A DNA stretch of 64,000 nt, taken from contig JARWZT010000003.1 of NCBI GenBank assembly GCA_029866205.1, positions 124,001 to 188,000 of the forward strand. Reading direction: 5' to 3'. The stretch's first letter is position 1. Each line of letters begins with the position of its first letter. A program made the translations under genes and the position numbers. Below the pieces are notes generated by a model. The model was not told the DNA's origin, did not search any database, and saw nothing but the letters and a program-made list of their open reading frames with translations. Positions 8,564 through 19,008 of the stretch are shown piece by piece. This stretch comes from Rhodoferax sp. Its GTDB lineage: Bacteria > Pseudomonadota > Gammaproteobacteria > Burkholderiales > Burkholderiaceae_C.

Positions 8564-9514
8564 ATGAAACCATTTGCCTTTATTTTTCCCGGACAGGGTT
8601 CGCAATCCGTCGGCATGTTGGATGCCTGGGGCGACCACACCGTGGTCCGTGACACTTTGCAGGAGGCCTCTGAGGCGCTTGGCGAAGACCTCGCCAAGCT
8701 CATCCATGAAGGGCCGAAAGAGACGCTAGCGCTCACCACCAACACCCAGCCGGTGATGTTGGTTGCGGGTGTGGCGGCCTATCGGGTCTGGATGTCCGAA
8801 GTCGGTTTGGTTCCACAGGCTGTCGCCGGACATTCCCTGGGCGAATATGCTGCGCTGGTCGCGGCCGGTGCCCTGACGCTGACCCAGGCTGCACCTTTGG
8901 TGCGTCTGCGCGCCCAGGCAATGCAAGATGCGGTGCCGGTGGGTACCGGTGCCATGGCGGCTATTTTGGGTATGGATGCGGTACGCGTGGCGGCCTTGTG
9001 CGTTGAAGTGACCCAAGAGTTTGGGCTTGCATCACCTGAGGTGGTGGAGGCCGCCAACTTCAACGACCCGTCCCAGACCGTGATTTCCGGCAGCAAGGCG
9101 GCAGTCGACCGCGCCTGTGAGGTGTTGAAGGCCAATGGCGCCAAGCGCGCGTTGTTGTTGCCGGTCTCTGCGCCTTTTCACTCCTCTTTGATGCTGCCCG
9201 CCGCCGAAAAACTGCAGCAGCGATTGGCTGAAGTCGAGTTCTCGGCCCCTCACATTGCGTTGGTCAACAACATTGATGTGGCGGTGGAAGGCGATCTTGC
9301 CCGGATTCGTGATGCGCTTTACCGCCAGGCTTTTGGGCCGGTGCGCTGGGTAGAAACGGTGCTCAAACTCAAGGCAATGGGCATGGGGCACCTGGTGGAA
9401 TGCGGGCCGGGCAAAGTGCTGGCCGGTTTGGTCAAACGGATTGACCCGGAGTTGGTGGGTGCGGCTGTTTTTGATCCCGCATCACTGATCGAAGCGCAAG
9501 GAGCTCTGGCATGA
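8564..9514 (+). CDS. fabD: Malonyl-CoA:ACP transacylase
   Basis: FabD loads malonyl onto ACP for chain elongation. The start at the ATG 8564 gives MKPFAFIFPGQGSQSVGM, the family opening; an ATG 15 bases earlier is unlikely. The nucleophile Ser91 is in AGHSLGEY and the catalytic His206 in VSAPFHSSLM. The 316-residue length is normal. The stop overlaps the fabG start by four bases. Confidence 0.97.
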   Translation: MKPFAFIFPGQGSQSVGMLDAWGDHTVVRDTLQEASEALGEDLAKLIHEGPKETLALTTNTQPVMLVAGVAAYRVWMSEVGLVPQAVAGHSLGEYAALVAAGALTLTQAAPLVRLRAQAMQDAVPVGTGAMAAILGMDAVRVAALCVEVTQEFGLASPEVVEAANFNDPSQTVISGSKAAVDRACEVLKANGAKRALLLPVSAPFHSSLMLPAAEKLQQRLAEVEFSAPHIALVNNIDVAVEGDLARIRDALYRQAFGPVRWVETVLKLKAMGMGHLVECGPGKVLAGLVKRIDPELVGAAVFDPASLIEAQGALA

Positions 9515-10257
9515 CGCACGCGACGTTTGAAGGCCAGGTGGCGCTGGTCACGGGAGCATCCCGCGGGATTGGCGCTGCGATCGCGCTGGAATTGGCCCGC
9601 AAGGGCGTGCGCGTCGTAGGCACTGCGACTTCCGAAGCCGGGGCCGCTGCCATCGGGCAAGCGCTTGCAGCGTTCCCAGGCTGTGCCGGCCGTGTGTTGA
9701 ATGTCACCGACGGTGCTGCTGCCGATGCCTTGGTCGAGTCGGTGGTGAAAGAGTGGGGCGGCATCCAGGTTCTGGTCAACAACGCCGGCATTACCCGCGA
9801 CAACCTGGCCATGCGAATGAAAGACGAGGATTGGGATGCGGTCATTGATGCCAATCTCAAGGGCGTTTTCCGGATGAGCCGCGCCGTCATGCGCCCCATG
9901 ATGAAGCAGCGCTATGGCCGCATCATCAATATCACTTCAGTGGTGGGGGCGTCGGGAAACCCGGGCCAGGCCAATTACGCCGCGGCCAAAGCCGGTGTCG
10001 CAGGTATGACCCGTGCGTTGGCGCGCGAACTGGGCTCCCGCAAGATCACGGTCAACTGTGTCGCACCAGGTTTTATTGAGACCGATATGACAGCAGGACT
10101 GGCCCAAGAGCAGCAAATTGCGCTTCAAAGCCAGATTCCTTTGGGACACCTTGGCAAACCATCGGATATTGCGCATGCCGTGGTTTATCTCGCCTCGCCC
10201 GAGGCTGCGTATGTCACAGGCCAAGAATTGCACGTCAATGGCGGCATGTACATGTAA
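9511..10257 (+). CDS. fabG: 3-oxoacyl-ACP reductase
   Basis: FabG is the NADPH-dependent short-chain dehydrogenase that reduces 3-oxoacyl-ACP. TGASRGIG (15-22) is the nucleotide-binding glycine motif and NNAG follows at about 90-93. The catalytic residues are Ser143, Tyr156 and Lys160 (ANYAAAK). The 248-residue length and the C-terminal TGQELHVNGGMYM are characteristic. It is ATGA-coupled to fabD. Confidence 0.97.
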   Translation: MTHATFEGQVALVTGASRGIGAAIALELARKGVRVVGTATSEAGAAAIGQALAAFPGCAGRVLNVTDGAAADALVESVVKEWGGIQVLVNNAGITRDNLAMRMKDEDWDAVIDANLKGVFRMSRAVMRPMMKQRYGRIINITSVVGASGNPGQANYAAAKAGVAGMTRALARELGSRKITVNCVAPGFIETDMTAGLAQEQQIALQSQIPLGHLGKPSDIAHAVVYLASPEAAYVTGQELHVNGGMYM

Positions 10258-10328
10258 AGTATGTGTCCAAGTTGGGTCGATGTGTCCGTTCGACCGCCGG
10301 TGCTGAGTCTGCGACTTTGCACTGGTAA

Positions 10329-10604
<276 letters not shown>

Positions 10605-10610
10605 TACGTT

Positions 10611-10630
10611 GGCGCCGCGCAAGCGGCGCC
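10611..10630 (+). other. Strong GC hairpin between acpP and fabF
   Basis: GGCGCCGC (10611-10618), loop GCAA, and GCGGCGCC (10623-10630) form a perfect 8-bp stem with a stable GNRA tetraloop, seven bases after the acpP stop. There is no T run, so it is not a classical terminator. It may protect the acpP 3' end or lower read-through into fabF. Confidence 0.6.
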
Positions 10631-10749
10631 CGCGATTCAGGTAGGCGTACGGGCTCCTGGTTGCTGGACGAAAAGCCACGAACCCGGGGCTTGGCTAACG
10701 ACTGCAGCCCTGCAGCGTTTCATTGCAGCAAAGTTCAATACAGGTGAAT

Positions 10750-11994
10750 ATGTCCCGTCGTCGCGTGGTAGTTACTGGGTTGGGGTGCGTCAGTCCCGTA
10801 GGAAATACGGTGGAGCAGGCGTGGTCGAATCTGCTCGCAGGTAAGTCGGGCGTCGGCCTGATCACCAAATTCGATACATCCGCCTTTGCCTGCAAAATAG
10901 CTGGCGAAGTGCGTGATTTTGATCTCGAGCGCTACATCAGCGCCAAAGACGCGCGTGCCATGGATACTTTTATCCACTTTGGCATCGCTGCAGCCGTCCA
11001 GGCGGTGGAAGATTCCGGACTGCCCACGGGAGATGCGCTTGGCGACGAAGAGGCCACTCGCATCGCGTGTGTGATTGGGTCCGGCATTGGCGGCTTGCCG
11101 ATGATTGAAAACACCCATATTGAATATTCGAACCGCGGCCCACGGCGCATTTCTCCGTTTTTTGTTCCTGCGTCCATCATCAATATGACGGCCGGCCACG
11201 TTTCCATGCGTTTTGGCTTCAAGGGCCCGAATCTGGCGATTGCCACAGCGTGCACCACGGGGCTGCACTGCATCGGACAGGCGGGGCGCATGATTGAGTA
11301 CGGAGATGCGGATGTCGTCATCGCTGGCGGCTCGGAGGCCACGGTATCTCCGCTGGGGGTTGGCGGGTTTGCGGCCATGCGCGCACTGAGTACGCGCAAC
11401 GACGATCCTGCGACTGCCTCGCGTCCCTGGGACAAGGACCGAGATGGGTTCGTGCTGGGCGAGGGTGGAGGCGTGATGGTGCTCGAGGAGTACGAGCACG
11501 CCAAGGCCCGCGGAGCGCGAATTTACGCGGAGTTGGCAGGTTTTGGCATGAGTGCCGATGCCGGTCACATGACGGCCCCCAATATGGACGGCCCACGCCG
11601 TGCCATGGTCACCGCCATGCACAACGCAGGGGTCAATCCCGACCAAATCAACTACCTTAATGCCCACGGTACGTCGACGCCGCTGGGGGATACCAACGAG
11701 ACCAATGCGATCAAAGCGGCCCTGGGCGAGCAGGCAAAGCGCGTGGTGGTCAATTCCACCAAGTCAATGACCGGTCACCTCTTGGGCGGTGCGGGCGGCA
11801 TTGAGTCGGTGTTTACCGTGCTGGCTTTGCACCACCAAAAGAGCCCGCCGACGATCAATATCTTCAATCAGGATCCTGATTGCGACTTGGATTACTGCGC
11901 CAACGTGGCACGCGACATGCCCATGGAATACGCCTTGAAAAACAATTTTGGTTTTGGCGGCACCAACGGCGCCTTGGTTTTCAGGCGGGTTTAG
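10750..11994 (+). CDS. fabF: 3-oxoacyl-ACP synthase II
   Basis: FabF elongates acyl-ACP, including the step that controls unsaturated chain length. The 414-residue protein opens [18 protein letters not shown] after an AGGTGA ribosome site. Catalytic residues are Cys168 (ATACTTGLH), His306 ([12 protein letters not shown]) and His343 ([12 protein letters not shown]). It ends the fab cluster and is followed by a membrane protein gene. Confidence 0.97.
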   Translation: MSRRRVVVTGLGCVSPVGNTVEQAWSNLLAGKSGVGLITKFDTSAFACKIAGEVRDFDLERYISAKDARAMDTFIHFGIAAAVQAVEDSGLPTGDALGDEEATRIACVIGSGIGGLPMIENTHIEYSNRGPRRISPFFVPASIINMTAGHVSMRFGFKGPNLAIATACTTGLHCIGQAGRMIEYGDADVVIAGGSEATVSPLGVGGFAAMRALSTRNDDPATASRPWDKDRDGFVLGEGGGVMVLEEYEHAKARGARIYAELAGFGMSADAGHMTAPNMDGPRRAMVTAMHNAGVNPDQINYLNAHGTSTPLGDTNETNAIKAALGEQAKRVVVNSTKSMTGHLLGGAGGIESVFTVLALHHQKSPPTINIFNQDPDCDLDYCANVARDMPMEYALKNNFGFGGTNGALVFRRV

Positions 11995-12026
11995 GCGCTG
12001 TCTTGCCAGCATCTGGATTTGCGTAG

Positions 12027-12608
12027 ATGCATTCGCCTCCGCCCGCGCAGTCTGACACGGGGCGTAGCACGGCGCACTTGGTGGTAATTGTGGCGGCCGC
12101 TTTCATGAACGGCTTATTGCTCGTCGCGTTGAGCGGTTCCGTACTGCCGGGTGCCTGGATCGGCTGGGCCGGGTTGAGCATGGGATTGGCGGTGTATTCC
12201 CTCGTGGGCTGGTTGCGAAGCCCCGCCGGGGTCTTGCGTTGGACGGGAAGCCAGTGGTCCTGGGGAGCCGTTGATCGGCAGGTGCTTTGTGAGTTGTACT
12301 GGTCCTTGGATTTGCAGGTTGCGGCCTTGGTTAGGTTTCGTCCATGGACTCAGCCTGCGCAACCGGTTTGGTTTTGGTTGCATCGGGGCGATCAAAGCGT
12401 GGCCTCCTGGTCCGCAATGCGGCGCGCGCTGGTCTATGGCGCCCACCACCAGGCCGCCATGGCAGACGGCGAACCCGGCACCGTGGGGCCCACTAATTTT
12501 TTTAATCGGTATTTAATTGGCCGGCGAGCGCCCCAACTAAGGGCAAGCCGGACGGGTCCTGTGGAAAATGGGCCTGCAGGCGCTCTGCAAGATTCGAATG
12601 TGAGGTAA
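12027..12608 (+). CDS. YgfX-like membrane protein (CptA family), hypothetical
   Basis: A 193-residue protein with two hydrophobic helices near the N-terminus (about 17-35 and 39-61), then a soluble part rich in Trp. The pattern of a double membrane helix, a GSQWSWG strand, and VWFWLHRGDQSVASWSAMRRAL resembles the YgfX/CptA family, where a Leu-Trp strand is followed by a W-x-x-[LM]-R-R-x-L helix. That family includes the E. coli YgfX protein reported to affect FtsZ and MreB; whether this protein does so is unknown. It sits between fabF and mucD, where rpoE and rseAB are usual in relatives. The similarity was judged by eye, so the family name is tentative. Confidence 0.55.
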   Translation: MHSPPPAQSDTGRSTAHLVVIVAAAFMNGLLLVALSGSVLPGAWIGWAGLSMGLAVYSLVGWLRSPAGVLRWTGSQWSWGAVDRQVLCELYWSLDLQVAALVRFRPWTQPAQPVWFWLHRGDQSVASWSAMRRALVYGAHHQAAMADGEPGTVGPTNFFNRYLIGRRAPQLRASRTGPVENGPAGALQDSNVR

Positions 12609-12613
12609 CTTTT

Positions 12614-14080
12614 ATGCTGTCGTCTTTCAGTTTTCGGCGGATGCGGGTTCTGTCTGCATCATTCCTGTTGGTCTGCAGCACGGCTGCTTTGACCCTGGCA
12701 CCTTGGCAGTCCGCGAGCGCGCAGTCGCGCACCTTGCCAGATTTCACCGATTTGGTGGATCAGGTGGGCCCCTCTGTGGTCAATATCAGGACCCTGGAAA
12801 AGGTTGTACCGCGGGCCGCACCAGGAAGCCAGGGCGACGAGGAAATGCTGGAGTTTTTCCGGCGCTTTGGCTTGCCCATGCCCAATACGCCCCGTCAGGC
12901 GCCGCGTTCCAACCGACAGGGTCCTGAAGAAGATCAGCCCAAAGGCGTGGGTTCGGGTTTCATTTTTTCGTCGGACGGTCTGATCATGACCAATGCCCAT
13001 GTGGTTGAAGGGGCTGACGAGGTTTTGGTGACTTTGACTGACAAGCGCGAATTCAAAGCCAGGATTTTGGGCGCGGACAAGCGCAGCGACGTGGCGCTGG
13101 TAAAGATCGAAGCGACCGGCCTGCCCGCCATCAAGGTAGGCGACGTCAGCCGGCTGCGTGTCGGTGAATGGGTGATGGCCATCGGGTCGCCGTTTGGACT
13201 CGAAAACACCGTTACGGCCGGCATTGTCAGCGCCAAACAACGCGATACCGGCGATTACCTGCCCTTTATCCAGACCGACGTGGCGATCAACCCCGGAAAT
13301 TCGGGTGGGCCGTTGATCAATATGCGTGGAGAGGTGGTGGGAATCAACAGTCAGATTTACTCGCGTTCCGGCGGGTTCATGGGGATTTCTTTCGCGATTC
13401 CCATGGACGAGGCGGTTCGGGTGGTTGAACAACTGCGGACCCAGGGTCGGGTCAGCCGGGGGCGGATCGGCGTACAGATTGGCGCTGTGAGCAAAGAGGT
13501 GGCGGAGTCCTTGGGACTGCCCAAGGCCCAAGGTGCTCTGGTGACCGGGGTGGAGGCGGGCGCGCCTGCGGAAAAAGCCGGGGTGGAGCCGGGCGACATC
13601 ATCGTGAAATTTGATGGCAAGGCCATCGAGAAGTCCGGAGATCTCCCGCGTATTGTGGGCAGTATCAAGCCCGGAACCAAGTCTACGTTGACGGTATATC
13701 GCCGTGGCAGCATCAAGGAAATGAGCGTTACGGTCGCTGAAATCGAGGCGGACAAAGTGGCTGCCAAACCGGAGCTGCCCGAGGCCAAACCGAAAGGGGT
13801 GACCGGACAGCAATACGGCCTGGTGGTGAGTGATCTGACTGAAGCCCAGAAAAAGGAACTCAAGGTCAAGTCAGGGGTTCGCATCGATGCGGCTACCGAA
13901 GGTGCGGCCCGCGCGGGACTGCGCGAAGGCGATGTCATTTTGGCCGTGGGCAACACGGAAGTGGGCTCGGTGCGAGAGCTGGAGGCGGCGCTTGCCAGAC
14001 ACGACAAAAAGAAATCCTTGAATGTGTTGTTTCGCCGCGGCGACTGGACGCAGTTTGCGGTCATCAAACCTGGGGCATAA
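12614..14080 (+). CDS. mucD: Periplasmic serine protease, DegP/MucD type
   Basis: A Do-family chaperone-protease of the periplasm that removes misfolded envelope proteins. An N-terminal signal peptide ends near residue 36 (SASAQ). The trypsin-like domain has His129 (MTNAHVVEG), Asp159 (KRSDVALVKI) and Ser230 (NPGNSGGPL). Two PDZ domains follow, about 275-365 and 390-480. The 488-residue length matches MucD. It is six bases after the YgfX-like gene, so they are co-transcribed. In relatives this gene lies in the rpoE (sigma-E) operon, but the sigma factor and its anti-sigma are missing here. Confidence 0.93.
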   Translation: MLSSFSFRRMRVLSASFLLVCSTAALTLAPWQSASAQSRTLPDFTDLVDQVGPSVVNIRTLEKVVPRAAPGSQGDEEMLEFFRRFGLPMPNTPRQAPRSNRQGPEEDQPKGVGSGFIFSSDGLIMTNAHVVEGADEVLVTLTDKREFKARILGADKRSDVALVKIEATGLPAIKVGDVSRLRVGEWVMAIGSPFGLENTVTAGIVSAKQRDTGDYLPFIQTDVAINPGNSGGPLINMRGEVVGINSQIYSRSGGFMGISFAIPMDEAVRVVEQLRTQGRVSRGRIGVQIGAVSKEVAESLGLPKAQGALVTGVEAGAPAEKAGVEPGDIIVKFDGKAIEKSGDLPRIVGSIKPGTKSTLTVYRRGSIKEMSVTVAEIEADKVAAKPELPEAKPKGVTGQQYGLVVSDLTEAQKKELKVKSGVRIDAATEGAARAGLREGDVILAVGNTEVGSVRELEAALARHDKKKSLNVLFRRGDWTQFAVIKPGA

Positions 14081-14487
14081 ATTTGCCGGTATGGCGGCTG
14101 AGGTGCTCTTGGAGACCCTTACGCCGCTGTGGGGATATTCCGACGGACGTCGAGCCTCCTGAGAGACTTTGGCGTTGCTGCTTTCGTTAGAATGGGTTCC
14201 TGAAAACGCGTTCCAAAGGCCTACGTTGGTGCCTGGAGTTCATATCGTGGGATTTCGGGGCGCGACGCGCCCCTGATTCAGCGGTGTGCTGGAAACGTTG
14301 GAGTAAGCCATCGTCCCCGATGGTGTCTTTCGGAATTCCCCGCCTGTGCTGTTCCCGCTTTTTGCCTACAATGAACTTCCAGCTTTCGCAGTTGCCAAAG
14401 ATTGTTGGTTCAGGGCGCGTTCGTTCAAGGACGCGCCCTTTTTTCTGGCTGGTCCTTTTTAATTCATCTCTTTGAAGCCATTGCTTG
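14081..14487. other. mucD-lepA intergenic region with several hairpins
   Basis: A 407-base gap without a credible gene. It contains a GGGGCG/CGCCCC hairpin around 14257-14273, a CCATCG/CGATGG hairpin near 14309-14324, a TACAAT -10-like hexamer at 14367-14372, and an intrinsic terminator at 14413-14444, only 43 bases before lepA. This could be a leader with attenuation or a small RNA ending at the terminator. I considered 6S RNA but could not fit its conserved closing stem and bubble. Confidence 0.45.
14413..14444 (+). terminator. Rho-independent terminator just upstream of lepA
   Basis: GGGCGCGT (14413-14420) pairs with ACGCGCCC (14431-14438), followed directly by six T. It is a strong terminator by pattern. 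Because only 43 bases remain to the lepA start, either lepA has a promoter within them or the structure is an attenuator in the lepA leader. Confidence 0.8.
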
Positions 14488-16299
14488 ATGCAACACATCA
14501 GAAATTTTTCCATCATTGCCCACATTGACCACGGCAAATCCACGCTTGCCGACCGTCTGATTCAGCGCTGTGGCGGTCTGGAGCTGCGCGATATGCAGGC
14601 CCAGGTGCTGGACTCGATGGATATTGAAAAAGAGCGGGGGATCACGATCAAGGCGCAAACCGCAGCACTGCATTACAAGGCGGCGGACGGCCAAACCTAC
14701 AACCTGAATCTGATCGATACACCCGGCCATGTGGACTTTTCCTACGAGGTGAGTCGTTCGCTGTCGGCCTGTGAGGGGGCGCTTTTGGTGGTGGATGCCA
14801 GCCAAGGGGTGGAAGCCCAGACGGTCGCCAATTGCTACACCGCGCTGGACCTGGGCGTGGAGGTGGTGCCCGTATTGAACAAAATTGATTTGCCCAACGC
14901 CGACCTCGACAACGCGCGCAGCGAAATTGAAGATGTTATTGGCATTGATGCGACCGATGCCATTCCCTGCTCGGCCAAGACCGGGGTGGGCATTGACGAG
15001 ATACTGGAAGCCATTGTGGCCAAAATTCCAGCGCCCAAGGGCAACCCCGATGGCCCCTTACGCGCCATGATCATCGACAGCTGGTTTGACGCCTATGTGG
15101 GCGTGGTCATGCTGGTGCGGGTGGTCGATGGGCGGTTGGCCAAAGGGGAGCGCATCAAGATGATGGCATCAGGTGCCATGTACAACGCCGACAACCTGGG
15201 TGTGTTCACCCCCGCCAACGAACCGCGCCAATTTTTGCAGGCCGGTGAGGTGGGCTACATCATTGCCGGTATCAAGGAACTCCAGGCGGCCAAAGTGGGC
15301 GACACGGTCACATTGATCAAGCCCGGTACGGGTGGCGCGGCTGCTACGGCAACGGAGGCGCTTCCTGGTTTCAAGGAAATCCAGCCACAGGTTTTCGCGG
15401 GCCTGTACCCCACCGAAGCCAGCGAATACGACTCCTTGCGAGATGCGCTGGAAAAGCTCAAGCTCAACGATGCCTCGCTTCACTACGAACCGGAAGTTTC
15501 CCAAGCACTGGGATTTGGATTTCGCTGCGGCTTTTTGGGCCTGCTGCACATGGAAATTGTGCAGGAGCGGCTCGAGCGCGAGTTCGACCAGGACCTGATC
15601 ACGACGGCGCCAAGCGTGGTCTACGAGGTCATGAAAAACGATGGCACCGTGATGATGGTGGAAAACCCGTCCAAGATGCCCGATATCGGCAAGACCGCCG
15701 AAATCCGGGAGCCGATTGTGACGGTGCACCTGTATATGCCGCAGGAATACGTGGGCGTGGTGATGACATTGGCCAATCAGAAGCGCGGCATCCAGATGAA
15801 CATGGCTTACAAGGGACGCCAGGTGGTGTTGACCTATGAAATGCCGCTGGCCGAAATCGTGCTGGACTTCTTTGACAAGCTCAAAAGCGTCAGCCGGGGT
15901 TACGCTTCCATGGACTATGAGTTCAAGGAGTACCGCGCCGCAGACGTGGTCAAGGTGGATATCTTGCTGAACTCGGAAAAGGTCGATGCCTTGTCCATCA
16001 TGTTGCATCGTTCGCAGTCGCAGTACCGTGGTCGGGCGGTGGTGGCCAAGATGCGCGAGATCATCTCCCGTCAGATGTACGACGTGGCGATCCAGGCCGC
16101 CATCGGGGCCAACATCATTGCGCGTGAGACAATCAAGGCCCTGCGTAAAAACGTGCTCGCCAAGTGCTACGGCGGCGATATTTCGCGCAAGAAGAAGCTC
16201 CTTGAAAAACAAAAAGCAGGTAAAAAACGCATGAAACAGATTGGCTCCGTGGAAGTGCCACAAGAAGCATTCTTGGCTATTTTGCAGGTGGAAGATTGA
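14488..16299 (+). CDS. lepA: Elongation factor 4 (back-translocating GTPase)
   Basis: LepA/EF4 is a ribosome-associated GTPase that acts in translation or 30S maturation under stress. The product starts [20 protein letters not shown], with the P-loop in AHIDHGKS. Then come [10 protein letters not shown] (G2), DTPGHVDF (G3) and NKIDLP (G4), and the unique C-terminal domain ending in [17 protein letters not shown]. The 603-residue length is typical. The ATG at 14488 is used; a TTG directly before it only adds one residue. It overlaps lepB by one base, as lepA-lepB does in most bacteria. Confidence 0.97.
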   Translation: MQHIRNFSIIAHIDHGKSTLADRLIQRCGGLELRDMQAQVLDSMDIEKERGITIKAQTAALHYKAADGQTYNLNLIDTPGHVDFSYEVSRSLSACEGALLVVDASQGVEAQTVANCYTALDLGVEVVPVLNKIDLPNADLDNARSEIEDVIGIDATDAIPCSAKTGVGIDEILEAIVAKIPAPKGNPDGPLRAMIIDSWFDAYVGVVMLVRVVDGRLAKGERIKMMASGAMYNADNLGVFTPANEPRQFLQAGEVGYIIAGIKELQAAKVGDTVTLIKPGTGGAAATATEALPGFKEIQPQVFAGLYPTEASEYDSLRDALEKLKLNDASLHYEPEVSQALGFGFRCGFLGLLHMEIVQERLEREFDQDLITTAPSVVYEVMKNDGTVMMVENPSKMPDIGKTAEIREPIVTVHLYMPQEYVGVVMTLANQKRGIQMNMAYKGRQVVLTYEMPLAEIVLDFFDKLKSVSRGYASMDYEFKEYRAADVVKVDILLNSEKVDALSIMLHRSQSQYRGRAVVAKMREIISRQMYDVAIQAAIGANIIARETIKALRKNVLAKCYGGDISRKKKLLEKQKAGKKRMKQIGSVEVPQEAFLAILQVED

Positions 16300-17264
16300 T
16301 GCAGGCACTGACCGCTTTGGTGTTGGGGGCCTTCGTGGCTTACGCAGGTTCTTGGTACCTGGGCTTCGTCGAGGGTAACTTTGCGCTGCTCCTCTTTATG
16401 GCAAGCTTAGTCAGCGGCCTGTATTGGTTGGCCGAGCGCTTTTATTTCCTGCCGGCGCGCATGGCGGCCGCGGCCCAGCTCGAGGCGGCCGACTTACAGC
16501 GGCGTGCTGAGCTCGCCAAGCAAGGAATCAACCAGGTTGATGGCAGCGTGGCGCAAGCCAAGACCCATGTGCTGGCCCAGCCCTGGTGGCTGGATTGGAC
16601 GGCTGGGCTGTTTCCGGTGATTATTTCGGTATTTTTCCTGCGTTCCTTTATCGTCGAACCTTTCAAAATTCCGTCGGGCTCCATGATTCCGACGCTCTTG
16701 GTGGGCGACCTGATTCTGGTGAACAAGTTTCACTATGGGTTGCGCTTGCCGGTCATCAACGTCAAGGTGACGGAGGGAAACAAGCCGCAGCGCGGCGACG
16801 TGATGGTGTTCCGCTACCCGCCCAAACCTAGCCTGGATTACATCAAACGCGTGGTCGGGCTGCCGGGTGACACCGTGGCTTATCTGAACAAGCGCCTGAC
16901 GATCAATGGCCAAGTGGTTGAGACCCAATCCGTTCCTGAGTTTTTTGACGAAGACGCCATGCGTTATTTCAAGCAATACGAGGAAAAGCTCGGCGAGCAA
17001 GCGCACCGCTTGCTCAATGATGACGAGCGGCCCGCGTTTGTGCCTGGCAATGACCGTTTTCCCGGCTCGGAGGCCTGCAACTACACGGCCGAAGGCGTGA
17101 CCTGCAAAGTGCCCGAGGGCAGCTACTTCATGATGGGCGACAACCGCGACAACTCGCTGGACTCCCGCTACTGGGGTTTTGTGCCTGAGCGAAACATTGT
17201 CGGCAAGGCATTTTTTGTCTGGATGAACTTTGGTAGCCTGAAGCGCATAGGGTCGTTCCACTAA
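16299..17264 (+). CDS. lepB: Signal peptidase I
   Basis: LepB is the inner-membrane protease that cleaves signal peptides from exported proteins. There are two N-terminal membrane helices (about 1-17 and 22-42) and a third near 104-122. The catalytic Ser lies in KIPSGSMIPTL and the general-base Lys in YIKRVVGLPGD. The C-terminal box GDNRDNSLDSRYWGFV is diagnostic. At 321 residues it is the large Gram-negative form. Its ATG shares one base with the lepA stop. Confidence 0.96.
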   Translation: MQALTALVLGAFVAYAGSWYLGFVEGNFALLLFMASLVSGLYWLAERFYFLPARMAAAAQLEAADLQRRAELAKQGINQVDGSVAQAKTHVLAQPWWLDWTAGLFPVIISVFFLRSFIVEPFKIPSGSMIPTLLVGDLILVNKFHYGLRLPVINVKVTEGNKPQRGDVMVFRYPPKPSLDYIKRVVGLPGDTVAYLNKRLTINGQVVETQSVPEFFDEDAMRYFKQYEEKLGEQAHRLLNDDERPAFVPGNDRFPGSEACNYTAEGVTCKVPEGSYFMMGDNRDNSLDSRYWGFVPERNIVGKAFFVWMNFGSLKRIGSFH

Positions 17265-17270
17265 ATCCGC

Positions 17271-17963
17271 TTGAACCACGAAATGCAACAGTTGCAGCAA
17301 CGGCTGCAGCACGAATTCGAAGACCCCGCCTTGTTGGCGCGCGCGCTGACGCATCGCAGCTTTTCCATTGACCACTACGAGCGTCTGGAGTTTCTTGGCG
17401 ACTCGGTGCTCAATTTGGCTGTGTCGGACCTGCTTTATCGGCGTCTGAGTGCCTTGCCCGAGGGGGACCTGTCACGCGTGCGTGCCAACCTCGTGCGCCA
17501 AGAAACCCTGCACAAGCTGGCAGTGGACTTGGGTTTGCCCCGCTTGCTCAAACTCGGTGAAGGCGAAATGCGCTCCGGTGGCCCCAAGCGGCCGTCGATT
17601 TTGGCCGACGCGCTGGAGGCCATCATTGGCGCGGTGTATCTGGATGCGGGCTACGCGGCGGCACAGTCGCTGGTGCAGCGTCTTTTTGAGGCGGTGGACG
17701 TCAATCCGCAGATGGACGCCATCGGAAAAGACCCCAAAACCCAGTTGCAAGAGTGGCTCCAAGGTCGCAAATTCAAGCTGCCTGAGTACCGGGTAGTCAC
17801 CATCATGGGGGCGGCACACCAACAAAGTTTTGACGTCGCCTGTGAAATTGCGGAGCTTCGCCTGTCCGAACGTGGCATGGGCGGCTCACGGCGGGCGGCC
17901 GAGCAGGCCGCTGCCGCGGCCATGTTGCACACCATCAAAACCAAGGTCGACCATGACAACTAA
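17271..17963 (+). CDS. rnc: Ribonuclease III
   Basis: RNase III cleaves double-stranded RNA, processing rRNA precursors and many mRNAs. The signature [19 protein letters not shown] holds the catalytic acidic residues, a second metal-site acid lies in [14 protein letters not shown], and a double-stranded RNA-binding domain fills the C-terminal third ([14 protein letters not shown]). The reading starts with TTG at 17271; an ATG four codons later at 17283 is an alternative, and neither has a clear ribosome site. It overlaps era by 11 bases, the usual rnc-era coupling. Confidence 0.95.
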   Translation: MNHEMQQLQQRLQHEFEDPALLARALTHRSFSIDHYERLEFLGDSVLNLAVSDLLYRRLSALPEGDLSRVRANLVRQETLHKLAVDLGLPRLLKLGEGEMRSGGPKRPSILADALEAIIGAVYLDAGYAAAQSLVQRLFEAVDVNPQMDAIGKDPKTQLQEWLQGRKFKLPEYRVVTIMGAAHQQSFDVACEIAELRLSERGMGGSRRAAEQAAAAAMLHTIKTKVDHDN

Positions 17964-19008
17964 AAAAACTACCCCCCAGACCCGTTCCGCCCCGGCGACC
18001 GCTGCAACGGCCGTCGTGCCTCGTATAGATGACGGTGCTGACCTCGAAAGCATGCTGGAAGGCTTGTTGAAGACCACACCACGGGCCGCCCCCGGCGCGG
18101 TCAGCCAAGCCGGCGAGCGCTGCGGTTTGGTGGCGATCGTTGGTAAGCCCAATGTGGGCAAGTCGACTTTGATGAACGCCCTGGTGGGGCAAAAGATCAG
18201 CATCACCTCACGCAAAGCCCAAACCACACGCCACCGTATCACGGGCATCCATACACGCGGTGCGACGCAGTTTGTGTTTGTCGACACCCCGGGTTTTCAG
18301 ACTCGGCATAACAACGCACTGAACCGCTCCCTGAACAAGACGGTCATGGGTGCGGTGGGCGATGTGGACCTGATCTTGTTTGTGGTCGAGGCGGGGATGT
18401 TCAACCAGGCCGACGCCAAAGTACTGGCGCTGTTAAGTAAAACGGTGCCCACCCTTTTGGTGGCCAACAAGCTTGACCAGGTCAATCGACGGGCCGATAT
18501 CGCGCCTTGGCTGCAGGAAATGCAGCAGCGCCACGCGTTTTCGGAATTTGTGCCCATGTCGGCCAAAAACGCCAAAGATATCGAGCGCATGCTGGGCATT
18601 TGCGAGAAATATTTGCCCGAGCAGGCCTGGTGGTATGCCGCTGACGAGCTGACCGACCGGAGCGAGAAATTCCTGGCCAGCGAGACCGTGCGCGAAAAAT
18701 TGTTTCGTCTGACGGGTGATGAGTTGCCCTACACATCCACCGTAGTGATCGACAAATTTGAAGAAGAGCCGGGGCGGGGCAAGCAAAAGCGCCTGCTGCG
18801 CATCGCCGCCACCATCGTGGTCGAACGCGATGGCCACAAGGCCATGGTGATTGGCGACAAGGGCGAGCGCATCAAACGCATTGGCATGGAGACCCGCGTT
18901 GAGCTGGAGAAGTTGCTCGACGCCAAGGTGTTTATCGAAATGTGGGTCAAGGTACGCTCCGGTTGGGCTGACGATGAAGCCCGCGTCCGGTCTTTCGGCT
19001 ACGAGTAA
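17953..19008 (+). CDS. era: GTPase Era
   Basis: Era binds the 3' end of 16S rRNA and is needed for 30S assembly. G1 is [10 protein letters not shown]3 DTPGF and G4 NKLD, followed by a C-terminal KH domain ([14 protein letters not shown]). The 351-residue protein has an N-terminal extension of about 55 residues (Thr/Ala-rich, [16 protein letters not shown]) before the G domain, longer than E. coli Era. The ATG at 17953 lies inside the rnc end. It is followed without any gap by recO. Confidence 0.95.
   Translation: MTTKKTTPQTRSAPATAATAVVPRIDDGADLESMLEGLLKTTPRAAPGAVSQAGERCGLVAIVGKPNVGKSTLMNALVGQKISITSRKAQTTRHRITGIHTRGATQFVFVDTPGFQTRHNNALNRSLNKTVMGAVGDVDLILFVVEAGMFNQADAKVLALLSKTVPTLLVANKLDQVNRRADIAPWLQEMQQRHAFSEFVPMSAKNAKDIERMLGICEKYLPEQAWWYAADELTDRSEKFLASETVREKLFRLTGDELPYTSTVVIDKFEEEPGRGKQKRLLRIAATIVVERDGHKAMVIGDKGERIKRIGMETRVELEKLLDAKVFIEMWVKVRSGWADDEARVRSFGYE

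Noticed and set aside
14200..14444. Possible 6S RNA or other housekeeping RNA between mucD and lepA
   Set aside because: Several hairpins occur, but I could not build the long closed stem with central bubble of 6S RNA, nor SRP, tmRNA or RNase P motifs.
15169..16308. Minus-strand frame of 379 codons opposite lepA
   Set aside because: Antisense shadow of LepA, no recognisable motif and no ribosome site.
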